Assembly (NCBI RefSeq): GCF_016887965.1
Contig: NZ_JAFDVD010000021.1
Span: 62,001 to 126,000, forward strand
Direction of reading: 5' to 3'
DNA from: Phycicoccus sonneratiae
GTDB lineage: Bacteria > Actinomycetota > Actinomycetes > Actinomycetales > Dermatophilaceae
DNA length: 64,000 bases
Of this stretch, positions 37,478-45,902 are shown in pieces (position 1 is the stretch's first letter; each line of letters starts with the position of its first letter). A program made the translations under genes and the position numbers. Below the pieces are notes generated by a model. The model saw only the letters and a list, made by a program, of their open reading frames with translations. It ran no database searches and was not told the DNA's origin.

Positions 37478-38143
37478 ATGTCCGATCGCACGCCCCCGCT
37501 CCCGGGACTCCTCGGGCGGGGGCGTCGTGCGCGCTGGCGGCGCTCGGTGCTGCGGCGGGTGCTGTCGGCCGGCTGCCTCGTCGCCGCGGCGGCCACCGGC
37601 CTCCAGCTCGTCCGCCCGCCGCCGCCGCCCACCGTCGAGGTGCTCGTCGCGGCGACGGACGTGCCCGCGGGGGCGGTGCTCGGGGCGCCGGACCTCCAGG
37701 TGGTGCGGGTGCCGGTGGCCGCCCGCCAGCCGGGCGCGCTGACCGCGGTCGGTGCGGCCGCGGGTCGGCGCAGCGCCTCGGCCCTGGCGGCCGGGGAGGC
37801 CGTCACCCGCACCCGGCTCGTGCCGCGCACGCCCGCCGAGGGGTTGACCGCGGGGTCCGTGGCGCTCCACGTCGGCCTCGCCGATCCCGCGGCCGCCGAC
37901 GTCCTCGCGGCCGGGCAGCCGGTCTCGGTCTTCCCGGCCGTCGGCGGGCCGCTGCTGGCCCGCGACGCCACGGTGCTCGCCGTCGACCCACCGGCGCCGA
38001 GCGACCTCGGGTCGCTCGGTGGCGGCGGGCCGCCGCGCGGGGTCCTCCTCGAGCTGCCGGCCGGGTCGGCCGAGCGGGTGCTCGCCGGGCACGGTGGCAC
38101 CGACGGCACGGTCTCGGTCACCGTCGTCGCGCGGGCCGGGTGA
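37478..38143 (+). CDS. SAF-domain (CpaB-like) membrane-anchored protein
   Basis: This is a 221-residue protein. It has a short basic N-terminus (GRRARWRRSVLRR), one hydrophobic segment (VLSAGCLVAAAATGLQLV, about 28-46) and then a SAF fold (TVEVLVAATDVPAGAVLGAPDLQVVRVPVAARQPGAL) like CpaB/FlgA. The C-terminal half is beta-rich. CpaB proteins serve pilus assembly, but no pilus gene is nearby, so the function remains open. ATG 37478 follows a TAGCGT hexamer. Confidence 0.72.
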   Translation: MSDRTPPLPGLLGRGRRARWRRSVLRRVLSAGCLVAAAATGLQLVRPPPPPTVEVLVAATDVPAGAVLGAPDLQVVRVPVAARQPGALTAVGAAAGRRSASALAAGEAVTRTRLVPRTPAEGLTAGSVALHVGLADPAAADVLAAGQPVSVFPAVGGPLLARDATVLAVDPPAPSDLGSLGGGGPPRGVLLELPAGSAERVLAGHGGTDGTVSVTVVARAG

Positions 38144-38261
38144 GGCGGGCCGTGCGGCCTCCCGCCGCCGGGTCCGTTCCACGGTGGGGACGGGGGAGTG
38201 CGCGAAACGGCGGGTGGGCCTAGGTTGGCCCCGTCGGAATCCCCCTGCAGGAAGGGTCACC

Positions 38262-38636
38262 ATGAAGGGGTTCAAGAACTTCATCATGCGCGGCAACCTC
38301 GTCGAGCTCGCCGTCGCGTTCATCATCGGCGGCGCGTTCGCCACCGTCGTCAAGGCGTTCACGGACGTCCTCATCGAGGCCCTCGCCAAGGCCGGCGGCG
38401 CACCGAACTTCGACGAGTGGCAGCCGGGCGACTTCACGAAGGTGGGCCCGTTCCTCACGGCCCTCGTGGCCTTCGTGTTCCTCGCGGCCATCGTCTACTT
38501 CTTCGTCGTCAAGCCGTACGAGATGGCCAAGGAGCGGATGTTCCCCAAGGAGCCGGAGGCCGAGACGATCGACCCGAACACCGAGCTGCTCAAGGAGATC
38601 CGCGACGAGCTGCGGGCCGGCCGCAGCACCCCCTGA
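38262..38636 (+). CDS. mscL: large-conductance mechanosensitive channel MscL
   Basis: This is a 124-residue pentameric channel that opens under membrane tension and releases solutes on osmotic downshock. KGFKNFIMRGNLVELAVAFIIGGAF is the pore-lining first helix with its N-terminal amphipathic part. A second helix (TALVAFVFLAAIVYFFVVKPY) and a charged cytosolic tail follow. The length is as expected. ATG 38262 has GGAAGGG upstream (about 38250-38256), and a TAGGTT hexamer at 38221-38226 may be the -10. A 15-bp terminator lies downstream. Confidence 0.95.
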   Translation: MKGFKNFIMRGNLVELAVAFIIGGAFATVVKAFTDVLIEALAKAGGAPNFDEWQPGDFTKVGPFLTALVAFVFLAAIVYFFVVKPYEMAKERMFPKEPEAETIDPNTELLKEIRDELRAGRSTP

Positions 38637-38673
38637 CGCGGACCACCGCGCCACCGCAGCACTGCACCACCGC

Positions 38674-38708
38674 ACGGGGCGGCGTCCCACACCGGGACGC
38701 CGCCCCGT
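38674..38708. terminator. bidirectional terminator hairpin
   Basis: The perfect 15-bp arms at 38674-38688 and 38694-38708 enclose a five-base ACACC loop. It lies 38 bases after mscL and 90 bases before the convergent small gene. Confidence 0.85.
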
Positions 38709-38798
38709 CGTGCGCGCCTCCCGACCACGTCGTGCGAGGTGCGTGCGGTTCCGGCGGGCCCTCAGCGTGTCGATGGGCCCGCAGGTCGCACGAGGTCG

Positions 38799-38990
38799 CT
38801 ACTCCCAGTGGGGCGGACGCTGCTCGTGCAGCCAGCGATCGTGCCCGCTCTCGCCCTCGACCGGGGCCTCGCGCGGTGCGGCGAGGTCGGGCGACTCGTC
38901 GGTGCCGGGGCGGGTCGACGGCCGCACCGCCCGGCGCGGCCGCCGTCGTCGGGGACGGGGGCGGGCGGCCTCGTCGTCGGGTTCAGCCAC
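38799..38990 (-). CDS. small basic protein coupled to the large helicase gene
   Basis: This is a 63-residue protein. It has an acidic start (AEPDDEAARP), an Arg-rich middle (PRRRRPRRAVRPS) and a C-terminal HDRWLHEQRPPHWE-type ending. That ending, a Trp-Leu-x-Glu-Gln-Arg-Pro-Pro-His-Trp pattern, occurs at the end of many short actinobacterial proteins of unknown role. GTG 38990 overlaps the helicase stop by eight bases, which supports real translation and a functional link. It is convergent with mscL. Confidence 0.65.
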   Translation of the reverse strand: MAEPDDEAARPRPRRRRPRRAVRPSTRPGTDESPDLAAPREAPVEGESGHDRWLHEQRPPHWE

Positions 38991-41900
38991 CGGGGGCGCG
39001 GCGCACCCCGGCCGCCTCGAGCACGCGGGAGACGACCCGGGCCGGGTCGCGGAAGACGTCGGTGGACCAGACGCGCAGGTGCTGCCAGCCGCGGCGCTCG
39101 AGCTCGGCGACCCGCACGAGGTCGCGGTCGCGCCCGGACCCGACCCGCGCGTAGCCCGGCCCGTCGGACTCGACGGCGAGCAGCAGCCGGCCCGGCCGGG
39201 TCGGGTCCTCGACGGCCAGCTCGACCGGCACCGTGGAGGTGCCGACCTGCTCGTGGACGACGAGGCCGTGCTCACGCAGCCGCCGGGCGAGGTCGCCGAG
39301 CAGCACCGGGCCGTCCTCGTCCGAGGTCCGCACGCCCTCCTCGCCCGACCGGGCCTCGACGTGCTCGAGGACCGCACGCAGCATCCGGGCGCCGGAGGTG
39401 CGCAGCCGGTCGGGGTCGAGCTCGTCGGCGGTGATGGTCGAGACGACGGTGAGGCTGCGGCGGGCCCGGGTGAGGGCGACCCCGAGCCGCCGGTGCCCGG
39501 TGTCGGTGCCGATCGCACCGAAGCGGTGCAGCACCCGGCCGTGCGGCGTCTTGCCGAAGCCGACGGTGAGCAGGACGTCGTCCCAGGTCTCGCCCTGCAC
39601 GTGGTCGGTGTCGCGGACGGCGAAGGCCTCGGGGCGGTCCTCGCCGAAGAAGCCGGCGACCCGGTCGTCGGCTCGGGCGACGGCGTCGCGCACGGCCGCC
39701 TCGACGAGCCGCCGGTGGCCGGGGCCGAGGGCGATGACGACGAGCGAGCGGTCGGGGCGCCGGCGGGCGTGATCGAGGACGAGCTCGACGACCCGGGCGA
39801 CCTCGGCCGGCGTGGACTCGACCGCGGCCTCACCCTCGGCGACGACGCCGTGGCCGTCGACGAGCTCGTGCCGCAGCACCGGCTCGGTGCCGGTGCCGGG
39901 GAAGGTGACGAGCGCGTCCTCGTAGAGCTCGTGGTCGACGAGGGCGACGAGCCGCTCGTCGAGCACCCCGTACTGCCAGGTCAGCCGCCGCTCGGGCAGC
40001 ACGCCCTCGAGCACGTCGAGCACCGACTCGGTGTCGGTCTCCTCCGGGACGTCGACCCCCGCGGAGACGACGAACGGCGTGGGCGGGAGCGCGAGCCGGT
40101 CGCCGACGACGACGACGCGCCGGCCCCGCGAGAGCGCCGCCACGGCCTCGGCGGGCGCGACGAGCGAGGCCTCGTCGACGACGACGACGTCGAACCACTC
40201 GCCGGGGGGCAGCACCGACGGGACCGCGAGCGGGCTGGTGGTCCAGCACGGCCGCACCGCGGTGGCGAGCTCGCCGACCGAGGACAGCAGGTCGGGCAGC
40301 GGGCCGGGGCGCCGCGAGCGCGCGGCCTCCGACCGCAGGCGGGTCTCCTGGTCGGGGCGGGCCCGACGGACCTCGGCGACCCGGGCCGACACGGCGGCGA
40401 GCACGCGCGGCACCTGGCTCTCGAGGGCGTCGCGGTCGGCGTCGACGAGGGTGGCGACGGCCTCGGTGAGGGCGCGGCCGTCGTGCCCGGACACGACCGG
40501 GTCGCGGGCGCCGATCTCGTCGGCGAGGGAGCACCACCAGACCCACTCGAGCTCGGTGGCGACCCGCTCGGCCGCGACCCCGCGCCCGCGCAGGTCCTCG
40601 ACGAGGGGCGTCAGCCCGAAGCGGTCGAGGGCGTCGAGGGCGAGGCGCTGCTCGGGCGCCGTCGCGAGCCGGTCGGCGGCGGCGTGCAGGGCCCCGACCC
40701 GGCCGGCGAGCTCGGGGAGGTCGAGCTCGACGAGATCGAGGTCGTCGGCGTCGTGCGGGAGGCGGTCGTCGACCCACGAGACGTCGTCGACGAGGGCGTC
40801 GTGCGCCGCCCGGGCGCGGTCGAGCTCGACGGGGATCTCGGGCCGGCCGCCGGAGCCGGCGAGGTCGCGCCAAGCGTGCCGCTGCGCGTGCGCCTCGCGC
40901 AGGGCCGCGTGCAGGTCGGCCGGGGGGCGCCCGGGGCGCAGCAGCGCCCGGGCCTGCCGGCGGACCCGCCAGCGCTCGACGACGCCGAGGTCGCTGCCCG
41001 CGGCGCGCCGGCCGGCGGCGTCCCCGGTGGCGGCGACGAGGTCGTCGAGCGGGATGTCGAAGACCTCGGGCCGGAACACCTCGAGGGTGTCGCGGACCTG
41101 GCCGACGGTGGCGAGCACGCGGTCCCAGTCGAGGACGGTCGGGCTGGCCGGCAGGTGCACGCCACGGAAGACGTCGCCGAGGGTCCGGCGCGTCTCCTCG
41201 ACCCGGCCGGTGGCCAGCCGGGCGACCCGCTCGCCGGCCTCCTCGGCCTCCTCGGCGGTGCGCAGCTCGGCACCGAACCACGGGTCGCCGGGGCCGTCGG
41301 CGTCCCAGCCCGCGAGCTCGGCGAGGCGCACGAGGGTGGCCCGGGCCTCGGCGAGGGTCTCGCGGTCGAGCCGGACGAGGACGTCACCGGGCAGCCGCAC
41401 CCGCGAGCGCGGCGGCCGCTCGAGCAGGGCGTGACGGCACACCTCCTCCTGCACCTCGTGGAGCGTGACCCCCCACGGCGCGCGGCGCCCGTGCAGCGCG
41501 CGCAGGTGGTCGTCGAGCAGCGCGGCGGCGTCGGCGCGGGCCCGGCCGTCGTCGGCCCCGGTCGCCGCGCGCTCGCGGTCGCGCAGCCGGCCGGCTTTGC
41601 GCGGGCCCTGCTCGAGCGCGCGGTCGAGTCCCTCGACGAGCCCGCGGACGGCGGCGCGCCGCCCGTGCCCGCCGTCGGGCAGGTCGAGGACGAGGTCGCC
41701 CAGCCCCACCGAGGCGAGGCGCTCGTGGACGCTCGTCAGGGCGGTGCGCTTCGGGGAGACGACGAGGACGCGACGGCCGTCGGCGGCGAGCGCCGCGACG
41801 AGGTTGGCGATCGTCTGCGAGGCCCCGGTGCCGGGCGGGGCGTGGAGCACCAGGTGCGAGCCGGCCCGGACGGACTCGACGGCCTCGCGCTGCGCGGCGT

Positions 41901-42723
41901 CGGCGTCGAGGACGAGGACGTCCTCGGCGGGGCGCTCGCCACCGTCGGTGTCGGCCCCGACGGACACGGCCGGGAGGGCGTCGGCGTACCCGGCGAGCGC
42001 CGCGACGACGTCGTGCCGGGCGAGCGCGTCGGCCTGCGCACCGAGGTCGGCGACGAGCGGGGCCTTGTGGTACGGGAAGGTGCTGACGACGACGCGGGGG
42101 TCGACGGAGAGGTCGGGGACCTCGTGGCAGGCCTCCGCGAGCGCCGCGTACGCCGGGTAGGGGTCGACGGCACCGCTGGCCGTGACGAGCGCCTCGAGCC
42201 GGTCGGTGTCGAGGACGATGCCGTGCTCGGAGGCCATGAACTCGACGAGTGCGGGGTTGACCTCGAGCTCGTCCCCCGGCTCGAGGAGCCAGTCGGAGCG
42301 CCGGGCGTCGGCGGGGCGGGTCGCGCAGGCGCGGAGGAAGACCGGCGCGCCCGGCTGGCGCGGCACGACCCGGCCGTCCTCGAGGACGACGGTCCAGGAC
42401 GCCATCCCGATGCCGAGGAAGCAGGTGCGCACCCCGTGCTCGCGCTCGATCTCGGTGGCCGTGTCGTGGATCCGGGCGAGCCGCTCGCGGGCCTCCTCGA
42501 GGGCGTGCGGCTCACGGACCAGGTCGGAGAGGCGGGTCTCCTCCCCGGCGAGGAGGCCGCTGCGGGCCCCGAGGTGGGCGGTGGACAGGTCGAGGGTGCC
42601 GACCGGCAGGTCGCGGTACCAGAGCAGCGTGTTCGGTCCACCGAGCTCGACGAGGTGGCGGGTCCACCGGGCCCGGGCCTCGGCGACCCGCTCGGCGCGG
42701 AGGGTGGCGGCATCGGGTGCCAC
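38983..42723 (-). CDS. DUF4011-like SF1 helicase with C-terminal nuclease-like domain
   Basis: This is a 1,246-residue protein. The N-terminal 250 residues resemble DUF4011 (RWTRHLVELGGPNTLLWYRDL). The SF1 core has a P-loop that reads APPGTGASQT, where the Walker A Lys is replaced by Ala301. DEAD-like Walker B is VVVDEASLV. The late motif is HVQGETWDDVLLTVGFG, with VALTRARRSL. The last 90 residues (LLLAVESDGPGYARVGSGRDRDL and RGWQHLRVWS) form a restriction-endonuclease-like MTES_1575-type fold. GTG 42723 has GGGGAGGA upstream. Its role is likely nucleic-acid processing or defence, and ATPase activity is doubtful. Confidence 0.8.
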   Translation of the reverse strand: MAPDAATLRAERVAEARARWTRHLVELGGPNTLLWYRDLPVGTLDLSTAHLGARSGLLAGEETRLSDLVREPHALEEARERLARIHDTATEIEREHGVRTCFLGIGMASWTVVLEDGRVVPRQPGAPVFLRACATRPADARRSDWLLEPGDELEVNPALVEFMASEHGIVLDTDRLEALVTASGAVDPYPAYAALAEACHEVPDLSVDPRVVVSTFPYHKAPLVADLGAQADALARHDVVAALAGYADALPAVSVGADTDGGERPAEDVLVLDADAAQREAVESVRAGSHLVLHAPPGTGASQTIANLVAALAADGRRVLVVSPKRTALTSVHERLASVGLGDLVLDLPDGGHGRRAAVRGLVEGLDRALEQGPRKAGRLRDRERAATGADDGRARADAAALLDDHLRALHGRRAPWGVTLHEVQEEVCRHALLERPPRSRVRLPGDVLVRLDRETLAEARATLVRLAELAGWDADGPGDPWFGAELRTAEEAEEAGERVARLATGRVEETRRTLGDVFRGVHLPASPTVLDWDRVLATVGQVRDTLEVFRPEVFDIPLDDLVAATGDAAGRRAAGSDLGVVERWRVRRQARALLRPGRPPADLHAALREAHAQRHAWRDLAGSGGRPEIPVELDRARAAHDALVDDVSWVDDRLPHDADDLDLVELDLPELAGRVGALHAAADRLATAPEQRLALDALDRFGLTPLVEDLRGRGVAAERVATELEWVWWCSLADEIGARDPVVSGHDGRALTEAVATLVDADRDALESQVPRVLAAVSARVAEVRRARPDQETRLRSEAARSRRPGPLPDLLSSVGELATAVRPCWTTSPLAVPSVLPPGEWFDVVVVDEASLVAPAEAVAALSRGRRVVVVGDRLALPPTPFVVSAGVDVPEETDTESVLDVLEGVLPERRLTWQYGVLDERLVALVDHELYEDALVTFPGTGTEPVLRHELVDGHGVVAEGEAAVESTPAEVARVVELVLDHARRRPDRSLVVIALGPGHRRLVEAAVRDAVARADDRVAGFFGEDRPEAFAVRDTDHVQGETWDDVLLTVGFGKTPHGRVLHRFGAIGTDTGHRRLGVALTRARRSLTVVSTITADELDPDRLRTSGARMLRAVLEHVEARSGEEGVRTSDEDGPVLLGDLARRLREHGLVVHEQVGTSTVPVELAVEDPTRPGRLLLAVESDGPGYARVGSGRDRDLVRVAELERRGWQHLRVWSTDVFRDPARVVSRVLEAAGVRRAPGG

Positions 42724-42898
42724 GGACAGGTGTCCTCCCCTCCGGTGCTCCTCGGGCGCGCGACCGCCGACGCCGGCCCTGTCGCGGGTCCGTGCGTCGC
42801 GCGCCGGGCCGCTCGCAGTCACCTCAGCAGGCTAACAACGGCGGCGCCGCGGGCCGGGGAGGCGCCTGCGCGGGTCGCGACCCCACCTGTGGCGGGCC

Positions 42899-44188
42899 TC
42901 AGGCGGTCGCCGGGGCGGGCGGGTCGGCGGGGAGACGGGTCGTGACGGCGAGCACGCCGATGGCCAGCGCGAAGGTCAGGGAGGTGAGGGCGAGGGCGTG
43001 GAAGCTCACCCGGTCGACGATGACCCCCGCGACCGCCCCGCCCCCACCGGCGGCCAGCCCCATGAGCAGGTCGGACGCCCCCTGGGCACCCGGGCGCTCG
43101 GCGGCCGGCACGGCGTTGGTGAGGAGCGTCGACCCGGCGACGAGCGTGCACGACCAGCCGAGGCCGAGGAGGAAGAGCCCGGCGACGAGGGTGCCGGACT
43201 CGCCCATCGGGGAGGCCGAGGCGAGCAGGGTGGCGGCGGAGAGGATCCCCGCCCCGAGCAGGGCCACGGACCGTCCCCCGAGCCGGTCGACCGCCATCCC
43301 GGTGAGCGGCGAGAAGGCGAACATCCCGAGGATGTGGATGCTGATGACGAAGCCGATGACGGTGAGGTCGGCGTTCCCGTGGTGCATGTGCAAGGGGGTC
43401 ATCACCATGACGCTGACCATGACGCCGTGGCCGAGGGCCAGGGTGAGGATGCCGAGGCGGGCCATCGGTCGGGAGAAGGCGACCCGCAGGCCGCGCACGA
43501 CCGACCCGTGGGTCGGCTCGCCGGCCTCGTCGCCCTCGTCGAGGGCGCGGCGGCGCGCCTCGACGAGGGGGTCCGGGCGCAGCCGGAGCGCGACGACCCC
43601 GATGGCCAGGAGCAGGCCGACGAGCGAGAAGACGAACGGTCCGGTGAGCCGCGGCAGGCCGAGGGCGTCGGCGACCGGGGCACTGGGTCCGACGAGGTTG
43701 GGGCCGAGGACGCTGCCGACGGTCGTCGCCCAGACGACGATGCTCAGGTCGCGGGCGCGACGGTGCGGGAGTGCGAGATCGGCTGCGGCGTAGCGGCTCT
43801 GGCTGTTCGACGCGGTCGCTCCCCCGAAGAGGAGGCTGGCGACGAGCAGCAGCGGGAAGTTCCGGACGATGCCGGCGGTGACGAGGCCGACGGCCCCGAC
43901 GGCGGCCAGCGCGTACCCGAGCACGAGGCCCGGGCGGCGTCCGCGGGCGGCCATGACGCGCGCCATCGGCACGGCGACGAGCGCGGCGCCGAGGACCTGG
44001 AAGGTGCCGCCGAGCCCGGCGTAGCGGGCCGAGCCGGAGACCTCCTCGGCGAGCAGCGCCCCGACGGCCACGCCCGCGGACAGCCCGACCCCGCCGAGCA
44101 TCTGCGAGGCCACGAGGGTGCGGACGACGTGCCGCTGGAGCACCGCCCGGTCGGCGCCAGCTGCGAGCGGCGTGGGCGGGGTGGTCAC
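42899..44188 (-). CDS. MFS transporter
   Basis: This is a 429-residue, 12-span major facilitator protein. It has the family loop between helices 2 and 3 (ARVMAARGRRPGL) and its counterpart in the second half (MAVDRLGGRSVALLGAG), with a Glu/Asp/Arg-rich central loop of about 30 residues. The substrate cannot be deduced; multidrug or metabolite export is possible. GTG 44188 was taken as start. It is divergent from tRNA-Arg and lies 76 bases from the upstream end of the helicase gene. Confidence 0.85.
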   Translation of the reverse strand: MTTPPTPLAAGADRAVLQRHVVRTLVASQMLGGVGLSAGVAVGALLAEEVSGSARYAGLGGTFQVLGAALVAVPMARVMAARGRRPGLVLGYALAAVGAVGLVTAGIVRNFPLLLVASLLFGGATASNSQSRYAAADLALPHRRARDLSIVVWATTVGSVLGPNLVGPSAPVADALGLPRLTGPFVFSLVGLLLAIGVVALRLRPDPLVEARRRALDEGDEAGEPTHGSVVRGLRVAFSRPMARLGILTLALGHGVMVSVMVMTPLHMHHGNADLTVIGFVISIHILGMFAFSPLTGMAVDRLGGRSVALLGAGILSAATLLASASPMGESGTLVAGLFLLGLGWSCTLVAGSTLLTNAVPAAERPGAQGASDLLMGLAAGGGGAVAGVIVDRVSFHALALTSLTFALAIGVLAVTTRLPADPPAPATA

Positions 44189-44279
44189 GCCCGGCAGTAT
44201 GCCCCGGCGTGGTGACGGCGCCGGATGGTCGTCTCGCGGCGGCGCCGTGGCGCCCCGTAGGCTGGCCCGCGGTCTTCCC

Positions 44280-44351
44280 GCCCTCGTAGCTCAGGGGAAG
44301 AGCACTTCTCTCCTAAAGAAGGTGTCGCAGGTTCGAATCCTGCCGGGGGCA
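44280..44351 (+). tRNA. tRNA-Arg (anticodon CCT)
   Basis: This is a 72-nt cloverleaf. The acceptor GCCCTCG pairs with CGGGGGC. The D arm is GCTC/GAGC, the anticodon stem is CTTCT/AGAAG, and the loop CTCCTAA has CCT at 44312-44314, which reads AGG. The T arm is GCAGG-TTCGAAT-CCTGC. CCA is not encoded. A terminator hairpin follows at 44356. A recombinase gene starts 160 bases downstream, so its 3' end is a natural integration target. Confidence 0.95.
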
Positions 44352-44355
44352 CGCA

Positions 44356-44385
44356 CGAAAACCCGCTCTCACCAGCGGGTTTTCG
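44356..44385 (+). terminator. terminator after tRNA-Arg
   Basis: The perfect 12-bp arms (44356-44367 and 44374-44385) enclose a six-base loop. The stem carries TTTT near its foot. It begins five bases after the tRNA. Confidence 0.85.
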
Positions 44386-44446
44386 TCTCTCGTGGCACTG
44401 TTGAGTTGCCAAGAGCGGCCAAGAATTGCCCCTTGTGTGGCACACT

Positions 44447-44477
44447 TTGGGCACGGTTTGGGCACGTATTGGGCACA
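44447..44477 (+). repeat. three TTGGGCAC repeats phased at 11 bp
   Basis: TTGGGCAC[G/A] starts at 44447, 44458 and 44469, exactly one helical turn apart, just upstream of the recombinase start. Two copies of GCCAAGA lie 10 bp apart further upstream (44408 and 44418). Such phased repeats are typical of arm-type integrase or excisionase binding sites. Confidence 0.6.
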
Positions 44478-44511
44478 CGGATCCCTGCCGTTAGGGCGGA
44501 AGGAGCCACGT

Positions 44512-45678
44512 GTGGCGGGTCGCAGCGGGTTCGGAAGCGTGCGCAAGCTGCCATCAGGGCGATGGCAGGCCCGATTCCTCGGCCCGGACCTGATCCGCCA
44601 CGTCGGTTCAACGACCTTCCAGACGAAGGGCGACGCTCAAGCGTGGCTGGCTGAGGAGCGGCGCCTCATCACTCTCGGGCAATGGTCTTCACCGCACGAA
44701 CGTGCCCTGAGGGCCGCGGCGGCGGAGTCCACGCGACGCGGCCGCACTCTCGCCGTCTACGCCGAGCAGTGGCTGGGCCATCGAGTCACCTCCAAGGGCG
44801 CCGCCTTGAGGCCATCCACCCTCGCCGGCTATCGCAACTCGCTAGACGTGCACATCCTCCCGGCGTTCGGTCCGCTCCCCCTCGATGAGATCACCACCGC
44901 CGCCGTACGCCAGTGGCGCGGCCAGTTTTCAGCCACCGGCCACGATGCGGCCGGCGCCAAGGCATACGGACTCCTCAAGGCGATACTCCAAACCGCGGAA
45001 GATGACGAGCTCATCCTGCGGAACCCGTGCCGGCTCAAGGGAGCGGGCCATGCAGCCAAGGTTCGCGAGTCCACCGCGCTATCTCCCGGCGAGCTGGAAC
45101 ACCTCGCGGCTGCCATGCCAGCCAGGTGGCGTGCCCTGACCCTGGTGTCAGGGTGGTGCGGCCTCCGCATTGCGGAGGCCGCCGGGTTGCGGCGCACTGA
45201 CGTCGACCTCAACGCCGGCACTCTTCGGATCACTCAGACCGCGCAGTACGTCGGCACCCCCGCGCGCCTGGTCATCGGCCCCCCGAAGTCGGATCGTGGG
45301 CAACGAACGATCCACATGCCGCGACACGTGGTGGAGGCGATGACCGAGCACATCGACACCCGTGACCGGATGCAACCGAAGGACTTCGTGTGGGTTCGTG
45401 CCGACGGGCAACCGATCTCGCGACACACCCTGCTCGCATCGTTCAAAGTGGCCTCACGCACGGTCGGGCACGAGGGGATGGTGTGGCACGACCTTCGTCA
45501 CACCGCTAACACGCTCGCAGCTGACGCCGGCGCGAGCCAAGCAACCCTGCAAACTCGCATGGGCCACGCGGACCCCAAGGTGAGCTCCATCTATCTCCAC
45601 ACGTCCACGTCGCATGACAAGAACCTCGCCCAAGCCCTCGAACGCATGGCTGCCGACATCGAGGGCGCTGGGGAGTGA
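44512..45678 (+). CDS. tyrosine recombinase (site-specific integrase)
   Basis: This is a 388-residue integrase that cuts and rejoins att sites. It has an N-terminal arm-binding part (GRSGFGSVRKLPSGRWQARFL), a core-binding SAM-like domain (TLAVYAEQWLGHRV) and a catalytic domain. The nucleophile set comprises Arg in CGLRIAEAAGL, His/Arg in WHDLRHTANTL, His in MGHADPKVSSIYLH and the final Tyr in the same motif. GTG 44512 was chosen, since the longer frame extends into the upstream repeats. GGCGGAAGGAG lies seven bases upstream. The stop is followed directly by a tRNA-Pro-like 3' end. Confidence 0.92.
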   Translation: MAGRSGFGSVRKLPSGRWQARFLGPDLIRHVGSTTFQTKGDAQAWLAEERRLITLGQWSSPHERALRAAAAESTRRGRTLAVYAEQWLGHRVTSKGAALRPSTLAGYRNSLDVHILPAFGPLPLDEITTAAVRQWRGQFSATGHDAAGAKAYGLLKAILQTAEDDELILRNPCRLKGAGHAAKVRESTALSPGELEHLAAAMPARWRALTLVSGWCGLRIAEAAGLRRTDVDLNAGTLRITQTAQYVGTPARLVIGPPKSDRGQRTIHMPRHVVEAMTEHIDTRDRMQPKDFVWVRADGQPISRHTLLASFKVASRTVGHEGMVWHDLRHTANTLAADAGASQATLQTRMGHADPKVSSIYLHTSTSHDKNLAQALERMAADIEGAGE

Positions 45679-45703
45679 GGTTCAAATCCTGTCACCCCGA
45701 CCA
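45678..45703 (+). other. putative attachment site: 3' end of tRNA-Pro
   Basis: The 26 bases starting AGGTTCAAATCCTG and ending CACCCCGACCA are, from memory of actinobacterial tRNA-Pro genes, the T arm, acceptor 3' strand and CCA of tRNA-Pro. No upstream tRNA body precedes them, only the integrase codons. The pSAM2 integrative element uses a tRNA-Pro site next to int. Confidence 0.55.
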
Positions 45704-45712
45704 GTAGGTGAA

Positions 45713-45745
45713 GGGCTCTGATCAGCGGAAACGCGGTCAGAGCCC
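45713..45745 (+). terminator. terminator after the integrase
   Basis: GGGCTCTGA (45713-45721) pairs perfectly with TCAGAGCCC (45737-45745) around a 15-base loop, followed by ATCTT. The 157 bases up to the convergent MFS gene hold nothing else I can see. Confidence 0.7.
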
Positions 45746-45902
45746 ATCTTGCGTTCCTATCGCCGGGCACAACTGGGGCATAACGGCGCACACCTACCCA
45801 GTACGAATGCACCGCATCGTCGCGGCCGCGAGCTCCGTCGAGAGGACGTTCCACACCGCGTCTTCACACTTGCCGCCGGCACATGCGCCCCAGCGCCTGC
45901 AC

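Larger units (their letters stand above)
44352..45703 (+). mobile_element. integrase module beside tRNA-Arg, ending in a tRNA-Pro 3' fragment
   Basis: Between the tRNA-Arg 3' end and a 26-nt tRNA-Pro-like 3' end lie a terminator, phased short repeats and a tyrosine recombinase gene. The T-arm sequences AGGTTCRAATCCTGYC flank it on both sides (44326-44343 and 45678-45692). It may be a minimal remnant or the left end of a larger integrated element that continues to the right. Confidence 0.45.

Noticed and set aside
33196-38121. A 1,641-codon open frame on the minus strand
   Set aside because: It is the antisense shadow of the adenylate cyclase, zinc ribbon and SAF genes. It is rich in Arg, Ala, Gly, Asp and Pro, without a fold, start context or motif.
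38710-42945. A 1,411-codon open frame on the plus strand
   Set aside because: It is the antisense of the large SF1 helicase, which has conserved motifs and a good ribosome site.
45746-45902. A small gene between the integrase terminator and the MFS gene
   Set aside because: Short frames are present, but none has a ribosome site, a motif or plausible composition.
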